Positions 34,749-47,280 of a stretch of 64,000 nt of DNA are shown here, in pieces. Each line of letters begins with the position of its first letter. Position 1 is the stretch's first letter. The stretch covers positions 17,131,297-17,195,296 of the forward strand of contig OX393570.1 in NCBI GenBank assembly GCA_947652115.1, in the 5' to 3' direction. The notes beneath the pieces are model-generated. The model was not told the DNA's origin. It ran no database searches and saw only the letters and a list, made by a program, of their open reading frames with translations. The stretch is from Blastomussa wellsi (lineage: Eukaryota > Cnidaria > Anthozoa > Scleractinia > Plerogyridae). The translations under genes were made by a program, and so were the position numbers.

Positions 34749-36658
34749 TACAATCAACAATGAAGGGCCAATATTCCCCAGTATGGCTTAAGCAAGCTTG
34801 GTTTGTTAGTTGTTTGTTAACAGCTATTTTGAATTTGCCGGCTTTAGAAAACAAAATATACGGCTTATGGTCGTTTCCATAGAAACGGTCTGTATGGCCA
34901 AATATCATCCAAGAAAGAACCAATCAGTCCTGGAACACTCAGACATGTACCTTTGCCATATGATGTTTGTTATTATATGGCTTAATAGGCAAATAACAAT
35001 AATCAGCCAATCAGAATGCTCAAATACCAGTCCAACACACATATTTTGTAAGACTGTTGGGTAAAGTCTCCACAGGTCTTAAAGATGTAAATAAGCTTCC
35101 TCAAGACCCAACTGCTGTGCAAGAATGTTAGCTCTTGGTCTTTTCTGTACACTAAGATGTCATTGCACTTCAAGACCAAGGAGCTATGTACAAAAATAGC
35201 ATTAGCATTGTTGAAGACAGTAATGGCTGAAACCATGTAAAGCTCTAGCTGCACATGCAATGTACATGTACATGAGTAGTTTTTAGGTAAACGTATATCA
35301 AAACAGCTACTCAGGGCTCAAGACCAACAGCAGCAGACTACAAGTACACATAGCCAGAGTCGAGATAACCTGCAATCAGGCAAATTTTTTTAGATGTTTT
35401 CTTTTTTTAACTGATGAAGAAAAAAATTACGCCTGATATATTTATTGAACCGGTTGCCATCCGCCTCCTAAGTCAGCTGTCAAAACCACTGCAGTTAATT
35501 GGCTTTAATTTCGTGGCTCGGATTTCCACCAGATGCGAAAAATGTCTGCAGAATAATTCGTTGGACACGCAACGATTACATTTAAAAAACTTCCTCGCGT
35601 ATTAAAATGAAAATTTATTTGGAAGATGATTGAACTGGTGTTCGCGGGGTTATTTCAGAAACTAAAACGAATTATTTCTATAACAACATTCGAGTGGGTT
35701 TATAACGCGGGCGATTAACGTATTTTTAATTTACCGGTAAACACCTTTGAAATTATTTGAAAACCTGTTGGGCTAAACACCAAAACATCTCCACGCAAAC
35801 AAATTACGCATCTTGTAAGCGTTTAAAAACGCTCTCTGTGCTCGGCCTTTTGAGAATTATGCCGTAAATTTGCCAGGGTTTCAGCAAAATCGTTACAATC
35901 ATTCAAACTTGTAAACATATTTTGTCTCGACCGGAAGCCTTGTTCAAACAAGACAGCCAATGAGAACACAAGCACATCATAAGCATTGTTTCTCGACCAA
36001 TCAGATAAAAAGCCAAAATCTGGCTTATTTACATGCAATCCATACAGGAAATGTATCATGCCCTCCTTCCCAGAGATGATAAGTAGGGAGGGAGGGCATG
36101 ATCGCAGGTTAGAGTCGAGACTAGAAAAACACTCTGAATAGTCAACAGTTCTGACCTTCCAGGTGGGTATAGAAATCAATACCATGGGTCTAACATACTA
36201 GCAAAATACTTTTGGCTAGTAAAATCGGACATGTTACAAGCCAATAGCCCAGTAAGTAAGTTAAAAAGATGTTCTTGAGCCCTGACTACTACTAAAATTT
36301 TTTAACTGCTGTGTGCAGATACAAAAATAGGAAAAGTACTGTAGGAGAACTTCACAAAGAGAAATTAAGATTCCCTTCACAGTATTGTTCAAGTTCACCT
36401 CATTTTCGCTGTCACTGAAAGCATTGTAAATTGTTGTTTCCAGGAATGTTTTAAAAAAGTCACTACTCTAAAAGTCCAGACATTATTTTTATCAAATAAA
36501 TATTTATTTTATCAATTGAAACCATGCAACAATTGTACATATTAAATCTTAAATGCATGCAACATACAGCTTACACACAAATTATTTTATTAATTTTATA
36601 TTCAAAAGAGTGCATTGTTTTTATGTTTTACTGCATAGACTGTACAAAATATAATTAC

Positions 36659-36916
36659 AATAGTCCAGTTTCGAGTTAACCAAGACCGCTGAATAAAACG
36701 CGTCTATACAGGGTTAGTCTCGACCTGAAGTAAAATATTCGCAAATACCAGTGAGAACAGGAAATATCAACAACTTTGTGCATTGTTTCGTCTTGCGCTT
36801 CAGTGCTTTTCTGCTGGTATTTGTGAATATTTTTCATCGGATTGAGGCTAACCCTGTGCAACTGAGGATTTAGTCTTTTTGTTCAGCGGTCTTGGCTAAC
36901 TCGAAACTGGACTATT
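36659..36916. mobile_element. MITE with 35-bp inverted repeats
   Basis: AATAGTCCAGTTTCGAGTTA at the left is mirrored by TAACTCGAAACTGGACTATT at the right, continuing to CAAGACCGCTGAA against TTCAGCGGTCTTG. A second inner inverted pair (AATATTCGCAAATACCAG against CTGGTATTTGTGAATATT) lies inside. The rest of 34750-37490 has repeats and no gene that I can support. Confidence 0.8.
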
Positions 36917-37491
36917 ATTGGTATGTAATTATACAATATAGAAACATTCAGAATCACACGCAACACAACCACAGGAAGACTGTATTGTTTAGATTGTAAA
37001 ACTGGTAATAAACTAAATAAATAGTGATTTTGTGTGTTGATTTTACAAAACTATTTTAATTAATTATACTACTGTACAGGGCTGTCACTAATTATTCAAG
37101 TAGGCGGGGAAAGTAAATAAGCAGCCAGGGGTTTTTGTTGTTTGATGTATTTTTCACTTTCCAGTGTTTTGGTTTTGTTCCAAAGTAGCTGAGGCTCAAA
37201 CTCGTAGTAGCTGGGGGATTCCCTGTCCCTTCGTGACAGCCCTGCATGTGCCAGTAAAGAATCCTTATTATAAACTTGCACCATGCCCTATTGACTAAAT
37301 TTTTATTAATACATATCTTGTTAGATGTTTTGTTGTACACCTATGTAGTATCACTGAGTATTTTTACGAGTTGTGCCGTATAAAATACAAACAAGGAGTA
37401 AAAATTCAGCGAAAGACTAACTATTAATTTAGATGATTTTGCAGTTGAAAGTTGCAGGATGTTGATGTGAGACCCCTTATACAATGTACTG

Positions 37492-40400
37492 TCAGGTGAG
37501 GGATTCTATAATGACAGGAGGTTCCAGCCTGATTTGCGGCATACTCATTTCTTCTCTCCATACAATGAATGGAAATCCACAGTATGAAGTGTTCTGCCGT
37601 TTATCCTCGAAGAATGGAACAGTACCGGCTGCTCCAAAGTCACCCTGAAAAAAAAAAATTGAATGCTAATCAAGTCAAATTTTTCTCCAGACTGCCTTTA
37701 TGTGACATTTCACCGTGACAGAGAGGTCTCATTAATGTGCCTTTAGATAACATGCAAGTGGGAGGCTCAGATGCTTAGTGGTTAGCACGCTGGACTCTGG
37801 ATTGGACAGTCCAGGTTTGGGCCTCAGCTGGGGCACTTAACTCTCACTGTGCCTCTCTCCACCCAGGTGTATAAATGGGTACCAGCAAAATGCTGCTGGG
37901 GGGTAACACTGTGATGGACTAGCATCCCATCCAGGGGGGAGTAGAAATATTCCACCGGGATAAGCTCCAGCAGTTTGGGCCACTAGCCTCGAGGCTTGAA
38001 CCCTTAGATAGCATGCAAGTTCTGAAGCTCAAAACCCAACAAATGATAACTATATAATTATATAAATGTGTTTTGCTGCTGTCAATCGGGATACGTAGAT
38101 CTGGCAGTTTTGTTTTGGTGCAGACTTCACCAATACCCAAAGAAATCAAAACACCAAAGACTAGTAAGAACATGTAACCTCTTTGTTGATGGCAATTAAG
38201 GCCATTTCAAATGGCTTTAAGGCTGTTCCTGCTTTTTGCTGTGTTTCTTTTACAACCAACTCACATGCAACTTGCGGAGAATGACCCTGAAAAGTAAAAT
38301 CGGACTCTCATTTCACCATGATCACCGAGTTTTGTTTAAAAAATCAAGTATTTTATTTTGCACAAACCTCCTTCACAAGTTGAACTACATGAAAAGCTGG
38401 GCAAAACCGCATCATCTTGTCGCCATCTCCAGTAGCTGTCAGTCGAATATTTTGGCGCAGTCAGAAAAAAACACTTACGATAATAAGTAATAATTTTAAC
38501 AAATTCTAATAATTATAATAATCATTAATATCAATCATAATAACAACAGCAGTAATGGTAATGGTAATAGAAATTATTTATTTAATAGTCAGTCCTTAGG
38601 CTTGAAAAGATTTAAAAAAGACAGTCTCATTCCCAAATTAAAAATAGATTTGGCTGTTTATGTAAAAGTATCACTGGAAAAGCATTAATTTTTTATACTA
38701 TAATTAATTTTATAACATTGCGACAACAACAAATTTTCTTTGCTGCACTCAAATTGAAAATTTGTAACAAGATAATGGATGAAAATAACATATTAATTAT
38801 AATAAGTACTGTAAGACAAACCTGCTGCAGCCCCAATCTGTCAAAAAAAAATAAGGGAAAGTATTTTAAGCCAATTTTAATAACTAGTGAAAGGCCATTA
38901 AGAAAAATCATAACCTGCAGTGCAGGCATATTTTTTGGCACAAACACTGAAAAATCCTTCATTCATCGCCAGTTCTTGGATGAGTAACACACAGAGGGCT
39001 GGTACGGGTCAAACGTGACCCCAAGGGAGAGATGATGAGAGTCCCCTACTCTTTACCCGTCAAGCAGTCACAATGCTGGCATGATCACAGATTAAACATG
39101 ATCAATCTGACTAGGATTTGAATGCCACAATAATGCCTGCACTGCAGGCAAAAACAAAGAGTTCAAAAGGTTTTAAACTGTAGATGTTGCAATTATTTCC
39201 CAAACAGCACACACAGTTAAATATGGCACTACTACAATGACTGTTGTTCTTCTGATTTCTTCATAAATTTGAAAACAAATCACTCAAGCTTAAATTATTT
39301 AAAATAACTTGCCCCACACAATTTTTTCGTTCCTCTTGGAAAACCGTAAATTCACTTTAGCTATTAGCCATTTTCTAAACGAGCAAAGGACTGGGTACAA
39401 ACATTTAAAAGCGATTGAAACGAAAAATTGAACCAAGCACGTAAAATATCATCCAAAATAATGTCAAAATACCAAATTTCAGCATTATTGGCTAAAAAGC
39501 AAATATATATTACACTTTTGAAAAATTAGAGAGCTTTCTATGGTTTGGAGGGATGCCTGTCCCTCAAAACATTAAAATTCAACTTTTCAAACTTTAGCCG
39601 ATAATGCTGAAATTTGTACCCAGTCCCCTGCTCATATAGAAAATGGCTAATTAAGTGCCAATGAACTAGTATCTCCGTTGATAAGAAATTGGCGGAGAAA
39701 AATCCGTGAGCTGCGTAGCACTTGTACTAATGCACACAAAATTGCTTGTCAATGTTTTCCCTAAGGAATAAAAAGTGCCATATTTAACTGTAGAGGCCAG
39801 ACGCTTCGGGCATAGCCCTTCATCAGTGATTTCAATGGAAATCAACAGACATCCACTGATGAAGGGTTATGCCTGAAACGTCTGGCCTCTACAGTTAAAT
39901 ATGGCACTTTTTGTTCCTCAGGGAAAACATTGACGTTGGTATATCGGTACCTCATCATCAGCATACAATCCTGACCCAGGGAGGGGTGAGTCTCCTACAC
40001 GGCCAGGATGTTTGAAGGCAGCCCCGCTGGTAGATACACCTGAAAGTGAAAACAACAAATGTTGTTTTGATAGCCTGTGAGCTGCAGCGAGTAGTCTGTT
40101 CTACTTCCATCGACAGACAATGGGAATATTTAAAGCGAAAAAGAACAACAAAAATAATATAAATGACACTTAGCTCCTATTAACACTAAACAGAGGAGAG
40201 GGTCTGTATGACAGCATCTTCAGTTTGACCGAGGTAGCGAGTACAGACCGAAAATAACAACTGAAGGTCTGTACTCATCACCGAGGCCATGTATATGGTC
40301 AAACAAGAAAACCTAGACAGTCTAGACAGTCTAGATGCCAGGCCAGATGGAAAGATTTAGACAGTGGTCAATGTCGATTTTGGTCAATCAAATAAATTAT

Positions 40401-43400
40401 GTGAATTTGCTTGGCCCCAGTCTTTGTAAGCCATGGCAATATAAAGTGATAAAAATGGGCAATGTGCCATGATTAGACCTTAATAATATTCTTTATTACA
40501 GTGCGACACACCTTTGTGTGGCCACCCAACAAACATTTTTGACAAGTAAGCCAATCAGAGAGTGCAAATTTGTTTGAGTTTTCCTGCCTCCTTGTTAAAA
40601 GCGCGACATGTTTCGAGACAACAGCTTTGAACATTGCAAGGAGGCGGGACAGCTAAAACAAATATGTGCTCTCTGATTGGCTAATTTTTCAAAAAAGTTT
40701 GTTGGGTGGCCAGACTTAGGTGCATCATGCTGTAATTATAAAGTAACCTTAGAACGTACCTGCAGCTATGTGTCTTTTTGAGTCCATCACTAGAATACCT
40801 TTAAGAGGGAGCACAATGATTGGTAAATGAATAGTCCATAGTGTAACAAGTTATTATTAATAATTAATAACAATGTATTAAAATAAAGTTAACATTATGA
40901 TATCTCACCTATTGTGTCATGGCTATCTGTGTCTTGGCCAGACTTTTCGAGAAACTTCTACGAAAAACAGATCAATGCCAAAAGATCCAGCTATCATTAT
41001 GTTCAATTTAATTTATTATTATTATTATTATTAATTAGCAAAAGGTAGAGGTAAAGTTTGCATTTTAAGCCTGCTGCCCAATCAGGCCGAGTGCTACATT
41101 TCTTTGCTTTCCGTAGCATGAAGTGGCCAGATGTTGCTATTCTATCACAGGGTTAAACCCAGCATTAAATTCATGGGTACCTATTTATACACCTAGTTTA
41201 AGAGTCAGAGTAAAGTATGCTGCCCAACGACAGAACACAATGACTCACCCCAGCAACCCAGCTACCTTGAACTTGAATTTAGTGCAGTAACCATTAGATC
41301 ACTGCATTTCAAATAATTTGGATATAATGGATAGTGTGTTGAATTAAGTGGTCTGGGTTTTTAAACCTAAATACTGATCAACGATCACTATGTTATATTC
41401 TTGAGAAGACTCTAAGCTCACTATATTGATATTCCAATTGCTTAAATTGGAAATTTACTGTAATAACTATTTCACACTCTTTTACACTTTGCTCTGCCTC
41501 TCACACAGGGTTGCCACTCGTCAGAAACATAAAGAATTCCCTGACTTTTCACTGACCTTACACCAGGTGAATAATATAAAATTAAAAAAACTCGTTACCA
41601 AGGGTAGGTGCTGCCAATTGACTAAGGGCGCATTTGTTTGGGATATTCTGGAATAAGAATCCGGAATATGTTCCGGGAATAGCTCCCAAACAAACGCTTA
41701 CTCGCATTATTCTAATTATTCTTATTCGGGATTGTTCCCAAACGAATGAGCCCTAAATGCTGTGCTGCCTGGGTGCAGTTGGGGATGCGATGAGCAACAG
41801 TCATGACAATCCATTCTCAAATACCGAGAGCTTCTTGCTCGTCATAGCCAGCTGGGCCTGACTACAAGAGGTACAAGTGGCTACGGAGACCACTGACTAG
41901 AATCTAATTGAAAGGGCAGGGTTTGTACTCATTTGAGCTTTTGGAATTCCATGACTTTCCATGACCTTTTCCAAGTCTTCTCCAAGTTTGCCATGGCCTT
42001 ACTCTGACCATTTTCTTGGAAATCATCTTCCATTTTGGTTCCTTTTTACTAGTTTCTTTGAGAAAAATCCTTATTTATTTTGTATTTTTTTAATACACAT
42101 AATTTTCCATGACTTTCCATGACCCACACTTACAGTGCGGACACTAAAACCGTGAACACTTGACATATATTTTTACATTTTTTGTTATGATTATCCAATG
42201 AGAGCTCTTGACATAGACCAAAGGATTAGTGCTTTCAGCACCTGAGAAAGCTAATTCTTCTGTTTATATGAATGGCTAACATTGAATAATGGTAAAAAAA
42301 ATGTAAAAATAAATGTCAATTGTTCACGGTTCGAGTGTCCTCACTGTAAATTCTATGACTTTCCAGGTCTGGAAATTGAAATTCTAAAATTTCATGACTT
42401 TCCAGGTTTTGTGTGACCTGTACAAAACCCTGAAGGGAGTGCAGTGAAATCAACAGTTTTAATTAATTAAACTAACCGACGAAAAGAGATTTTAAAGCAG
42501 CTGATGTGATCAAAGTACATTTGTTAGATTGTAGCCAATCAAATCCTGTGTCCCTAGATGGGAACTACTTGTTTTCTTAAGCACAGGAATAGCCAGCTAA
42601 AGGAGATAATTAACTCTGGGGGAAACAACATCATGTCATTTGGTGCTAGCCATATTGACAATTGTTCATCTGATTCTTGGATTTAAGCTACTGGTAATTA
42701 CCAGAGTCTATTAATCTAACTGCAGTTTAATCCCGAAAACTCTAGCCAAAAGTCGCCTCTCTTGATTGCCCTGACAAAAAATGCAATTTTACAAGGGTTA
42801 GGGTAAGATGCGCTCCCACTGGAGGTTTGTGAAATCAAGATTCCACTGCATGAGCCACTGCTATTTAAATTACACTCTACATAAGTCATATTCACACCTC
42901 AAACGCTTCGCTTGATGTCTGGCTCAGTAACATTGGATTTGATTCAACAGGGTACCCATTCTTTGAGGCAAAGTCCTGTGCACCTTTCCCCACTAGCATA
43001 CTGTGGGGGGATTTCTCCATGACACATCTGGCAACAGAAAAAGGCTTCGCAACTCTAAAGAAAATTACAAAAAAGTAGATGATTGGAAATCATACACCCA
43101 GCTTACAGATAGTATATTGGACTGATTGGCATGAATATCAGAATTGGCTTTAATTTGTGGCGTTTCTTCCATCTTTTTCATGAATAAGCTAGTCAAAATG
43201 GGCCATTCCATTTTTTTTATCTGCACCCCCCCTCCCCTATTGAGGATCAAGGAAATCTTGGGGGGGTTCTTAAACATTATTTCTGAGGGGGCAGATATAT
43301 CTGTGCCTCTGGTCTCTTCCGTTTTTCTGGACAGGGGTTGTGTTGGCAATTTGTCCTTGAATTGCTTTCCTGAGGGGGTCTTCAAGGGCTATTTCTGAGG

Positions 43401-43813
43401 GGGCAGACAGCAAAGACCCTCAATACAGGGGGGGGGGGGGGGGCAGATATTAATTAAAATGACCCAATGTGATGACGCCATCTTACCCTTGCAAAGCAGC
43501 AACAGCTCCAAAGCGACATCTATCTCCCACCATAACTGCTGCATCACATTCCAGTACACCTTTAGAATTTGGCAATCCTCCTCTTCCAACAAAATAGCAG
43601 CCTGTTTCTGGGTTGTCTTCAATCACTAAGAAACAAAGCAAGCTTTACATGAGAACCAAATGCAGTTATTTTGAAGTATACGTCTCAAAAATGTTAAGTA
43701 CCATTAATGCCGCTTTCCAGAGCATCGACACAATCGCTCCCTTCTCGTAATTTATCGGAGATTACCTTCACTGCCTCCAAACTGAACGGCCAAGTACCCA
43801 CAACAACCGCCAT
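37492..43813 (-). CDS. N4-(beta-N-acetylglucosaminyl)-L-asparaginase-like Ntn-hydrolase, 309 aa (10 exons)
   Basis: Exons: 43813-43702, 43625-43487, 43054-42898, 40957-40909, 40798-40760, 40039-39951, 38837-38822, 38435-38368, 38286-38179, 37644-37492; total 930 nt, all phases consistent. The family enzyme cleaves the GlcNAc-Asn bond of glycoproteins after self-cleavage to expose a Thr nucleophile. The cleavage motif is present as SHDTIG, placing the nucleophile at Thr151. Substrate-site motifs [16 protein letters not shown] and [10 protein letters not shown] follow in the usual order, and the N-terminus GTWPFSLEA matches the start of the mature human alpha chain (NTWPF). Unlike lysosomal AGA there is no signal peptide before it, so this may be a cytosolic member, or an upstream exon is missing. 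Exon 7 is only 16 nt. The last two motifs ([10 protein letters not shown]) resemble invertebrate paralogues more than AGA itself. Confidence 0.9.
37760..38003 (+). mobile_element. tRNA-derived SINE, second copy (last intron of asparaginase-like gene)
   Basis: Same family as the element at 22967-23267, with A-box-like TAGTGGTTAGCACGC, the TGTATAAATGGGTACCAGC block and the GGGATAAGCTCC segment. It is flanked by a 17-bp duplication with one mismatch (37743-37759 and 38004-38020, TTAGATAACATGCAAGT against TTAGATAGCATGCAAGT). It lacks the region around the conserved GGGCAAGACAC of the full copy and most of the tail. Confidence 0.8.
39740..39935. mobile_element. Foldback element carrying two hammerhead-like cores (asparaginase intron 6)
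   Basis: Two arms of about 90 bp (GTCAATGTTTTCCCT, AAAAGTGCCATATTTAACTG, TAGAGGCCAGACG) face each other around a short centre. Each inner end is a CTGATGAAGGG core: on the + strand CTGATGAAGGGTTATGCCTG then AAACGTC (39856-39882), on the minus strand the same with GAAG in place of GAAA (39826-39800). A fragment ACAGTTAAATATGGCACTA recurs near 39207. Confidence 0.75.
40496..40735. mobile_element. MITE with about 65-bp imperfect inverted arms (asparaginase intron 5)
   Basis: GGCCACCCAACAAAC and AGCCAATCAGAGAG occur in both arms in opposite orientation, beginning from TTACAG at each end. Confidence 0.8.
41080..41300 (-). mobile_element. Diverged SINE copy (same family, reverse orientation)
   Basis: The minus strand shows the TGTATAAATAGGTACC block and the tRNA-like head (GCAGTGATCTAATGGTTACTG), considerably mutated. 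It lies in intron 3 of the asparaginase-like gene. Ends and target duplication are no longer clear. Confidence 0.55.
41625..41754. mobile_element. Short MITE, hAT-like ends
   Basis: AGGGCGCATTTGTTTGGGA and the mirrored TTCCCAAACGAATGAGCCCT bound an AT-rich centre with internal TTCCGGGAATA palindromes. Placement in asparaginase intron 3. Confidence 0.65.
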
Positions 43814-44092
43814 CTTGGCCGTTCAGGCCGTGCCAACTGGGAACAAAAGTAACCGCTGACCAAGGCCTCTGTTCCAATTTATTTTGGGAAGACAGGGATG
43901 AGAGGGAAAGGGAGGGGTCGAAGGAGGAGTTGTCTGGGTAGAGTTTATAGAGCTTTTGAAAAAAAAATTATTTATATACAGCATTTGTTTTACGTAAAAG
44001 CACGTTGGATAAATTAACAGCGAACAGCGACAATCCCGTGCAGCCAGCCTGCGTGCAACCTTTGATGATGAGGACCAATCAGATGCCATCTT
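43807..44092. promoter_or_regulatory. Promoter region of the asparaginase-like gene
   Basis: A YY1-type CCGCCATCTT (43807-43816; AAGATGGCGG on the gene strand) overlaps the start codon, as is common in animal housekeeping genes. Further upstream are CCAAT (44074-44078) and another GCCATCTT (44085-44092). No TATA box is evident. The region probably also serves the transcript on the + strand. Confidence 0.4.
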
Positions 44093-44159
44093 TAGGTCGA
44101 GGCCATGGGCGTGCAGTGAAATAGTTCCATGGCGCCCAGTTTAAATTTATTCAGACTGC

Positions 44160-45180
44160 ACATAGCATAGAAGGCGAGAAGAACTTGTGGTGCGTTTTGA
44201 AGCGTAAAACGCTGAAACCTCAGACAGACCTCATTTTGTACAGACCTGAGGTCTGTACAAAATCATGGTGGCGAAACACGAATGTTTCTGTTCAACCTGA
44301 CCTTGGACACTTCACGAAGGTATGTTTGTTTGGTCAGTTGGTTATTTGCTTGCTCGTTTTGTTGTGTTTGCTGCGTTAAATTGTCCGTAATTTTGTATAC
44401 GTTTAAGTCATATTTGGCCAATGACGTTCGCTAGTTTCACCGTGCATGACATTACTGAACGAAATAACGTTAACACAAATGTCTGGAAACAACATTGCCC
44501 AAGTCGGACTTTGGAGAGTTTTTCTGAGGAATGCGCGTAAAAAAAATGCTGGGTGATAGCATTTTAAATTATTGAAAAGCATTCCAACTAAAATGATTTT
44601 CAAATTTGCCGTTTGCCGAAGGTAATCGAAGTGACCGAAACGTTTGAAATATTTTTTATCGGTGTCGACCACTTTGTCGTTTTAAAATTTGATTTCCGTA
44701 TATCAATTTCGGTATTTTAAACTTCAGCTTAAAACAAAAGAGACCCCAACACGAGGCTCCGGGAAATAAAATGTAGAGTTTGTGGGATTTATTCCTCAGA
44801 GCCTCGTAGTGATGTCTGGATTTTTAGGCTGATTTTAAAATATCGAAATTAGGCAACTTTGTACGAATTTTCTCGTCTTCGAAAAAACAGAACATGCGCA
44901 ATTAAGTATTAACTGTATTGAATCCTTTTCATTATTTTAGCTTAGTGTAAAAGTTCAACCTTCATTTTAAATATTTTTTCATTTCAGTTGATCCAACTCG
45001 GTCTCGTGAGTGACCAGTCCATGTCAGTGGAACCTTCATTACTACAACATTTCATCGCCTTGTCTTCTCAACGTCGCCTTGACAACTAAGACAAGTTCCT
45101 CACGGTATTGGTTAGTGTGTTTTCTTTGTGGGTAGGGTGGGGAGGGTATACGTAAATAAAGCTCTGGATGAACCTTGCAT
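44160..45180 (+). ncRNA. Possible spliced non-coding divergent transcript
   Basis: A good donor (GAAG|GTATGT, 44319/44320) pairs with a strong acceptor (pyrimidine-rich ATTTCAG, 44987/44988), giving a second exon that ends near an AATAAA at 45155-45160. The joined sequence has no ATG reading frame longer than about 14 codons, although one frame stays open across the junction without an ATG for about 80 codons. The first-exon start is a guess. A divergent promoter transcript is the simplest reading. Confidence 0.3.
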
Positions 45181-47280
45181 TCGGCTAACATTCGGCTTGT
45201 GTTCGAATAAGACTTCGGTTTCGGCTTAACTTAATTTAAATAGCATTGGATGGGTTGGGTTTGGGCCTCCCCTTTTCTTTTCCTGGGTTTCTCAAATTGG
45301 CCTTCGAGTATTTAAATCGGTCAATTATTCGGCACGAACTTTAAATTCGGCTTTTCTCCGAGCACATTTCGGCTTGATTTCAACAACGATTCGACTGCAC
45401 TTCGGTTTTTGCGCAATCTCCCGCTTAGTGTTTTTTATGAACTGAAAATTATTTTTTGGTCTAAGTTCCTTTCAATGACAGCATTATCGCTGTTATTGGA
45501 GGGAGCTTCCTTTTAATGACGGCAATATCGCTGTTGTTAACAGGGCATTTTACGGCTCGGTCGAGCCCTGAGTTCATCCAGTTAACTAATTAATTAATAT
45601 CGAAACTCTAGGAAACTAAAGACTGACCACTTAATATGGGAAAAAGGCTGTTTTTGTCTTCTCCTGTCACGTTAAGTTGTCAGTTTTCTAGTTACAGGAA
45701 GCTAATTAGTCGAGGTTTTAAGTAGTGAGCGGGGCCTCTGGGACAAAACACACACCCTAGCTAGAAACGCTTACAAAGTTTAACCTAGTCAGATTCTGCA
45801 CCAAGAAAATCTTCATCGCATCTGTTTAGATAGAAAAGGAAGAAAAAGCGTAATCCAGCGCAGTTATAATAATTTCCTGGAAGGCTTATCTCGCGTTCGG
45901 ACAGCGTTAACAACCAGACAGCCTCGTGTCTTTTTGTTAGCGTTGCCTCGCTGGACGAATCTTTTCAAGGAATCCGCTTGCATTGCACTGCGCAAGCGCA
46001 GGTAGCTTAGACCGTCTACAAATGGTAGGCGTTGGAAGCTTTCACTTCCAGCGGATGACCTGGTGAGCCACATGGAGACGGGATCGACGAAAGCTAACTC
46101 GACAAACATTTGTTAAGACCTCTTAAGTTATATTCTAATTCACTAAGAAGACTCAAGATCACGCGACGAAGAAAGATAGTCTTAGAGTAAATTAGTTTGG
46201 TAGATCGACCTCCGACGGCAGTACGATCCGGATACGTGAAACATCGATGGGACAACCACACACCAAAAAAAAAAGACTAAAACTTCTCATCACATCTGAA
46301 TTTGGGAAAAGGCAGCCAAGGTAGTTTAGATAGAAATTGTAATCATTTTAAAACACGTATGTACCACATTGATGAATACAAGTTCAGTTTTGAATCCTTG
46401 CAATGTCTGAAAGATTGACTGCATTGTTCGCGCAAAATAGAACAAACTTTGGCTGGAGCATTTTTCGTAAAACAAAATTATTTTTAGTTGTCCGTCTTGT
46501 TTAAGCCTATGAGGTACATGCTTCACCAATTATTCACTCCGAGGTCGGTGAATAATTGTTAGTTTCAAGGTCAACATTAAGTCTTGCATAATATAAATCA
46601 TATTTATCAAATGATGACATAACAAAGAGAATGTTGCTGTTGTTGTTGTTTTCTTTGCCACACGAACTCACTTTTGAAAGCGTGGATATGATTGCTGTGA
46701 TGCACTGGAATGTATCCCGGGCTAACGACCACGATGTCTGTTTCCTTGATACTCGAGCTCAATTGAATTATCACTAAAACATGACCCAATTCAAGAAAGA
46801 AGCGAAACGGTCAGTGTGGAGCGATGTACGAGTTGCATTCCAGCGTTATACAGCATAGCCTCGCTTCGGCTCATTTCGATTCGGATTGTTTCGGAGCACT
46901 TCGGCTATTCGGCGTTCGGCATATCGTCTTTATTCGAGAATGAACTTTAAAAATGGCCTGGTATCGCGGTTTTCGCGATAGCAGGCCCCTTGGAATCCCC
47001 CGTGATGAATGTCCGAGCAACCCTGCGTGTTCCACAAGCGGTGTCAAGTATTTTGTCGACACAGGAACATTACTGGTTTCTCCGGACAATTTTGTTTTAA
47101 ATTAGGAGCGCATCCCCTCATGTCTTACTTTAAGTCTTGTGGAATAATATAAGCTTATTTACCTACAAGATACATTAGTAATTATTAATTAATTAACATT
47201 GGTTTGAAAATGGAGGCTGAGTGACTCATTCTTTTTTCTAATCAGCTGAGACAACATATTTTGGGAGTAGTCAGAGCTTA
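45180..47280. other. Gene-free stretch, TTCGGCTT-rich in parts
   Basis: I see no supportable gene. 45175-45410 and 46860-46925 contain many TTCGGCT or TTCGGTT motifs. 45485-45545 holds two similar small hairpins (CAATGACAGC/GCTGTTATTG type). 46530-46560 is a small palindrome around AATTATTCAC. Confidence 0.4.
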
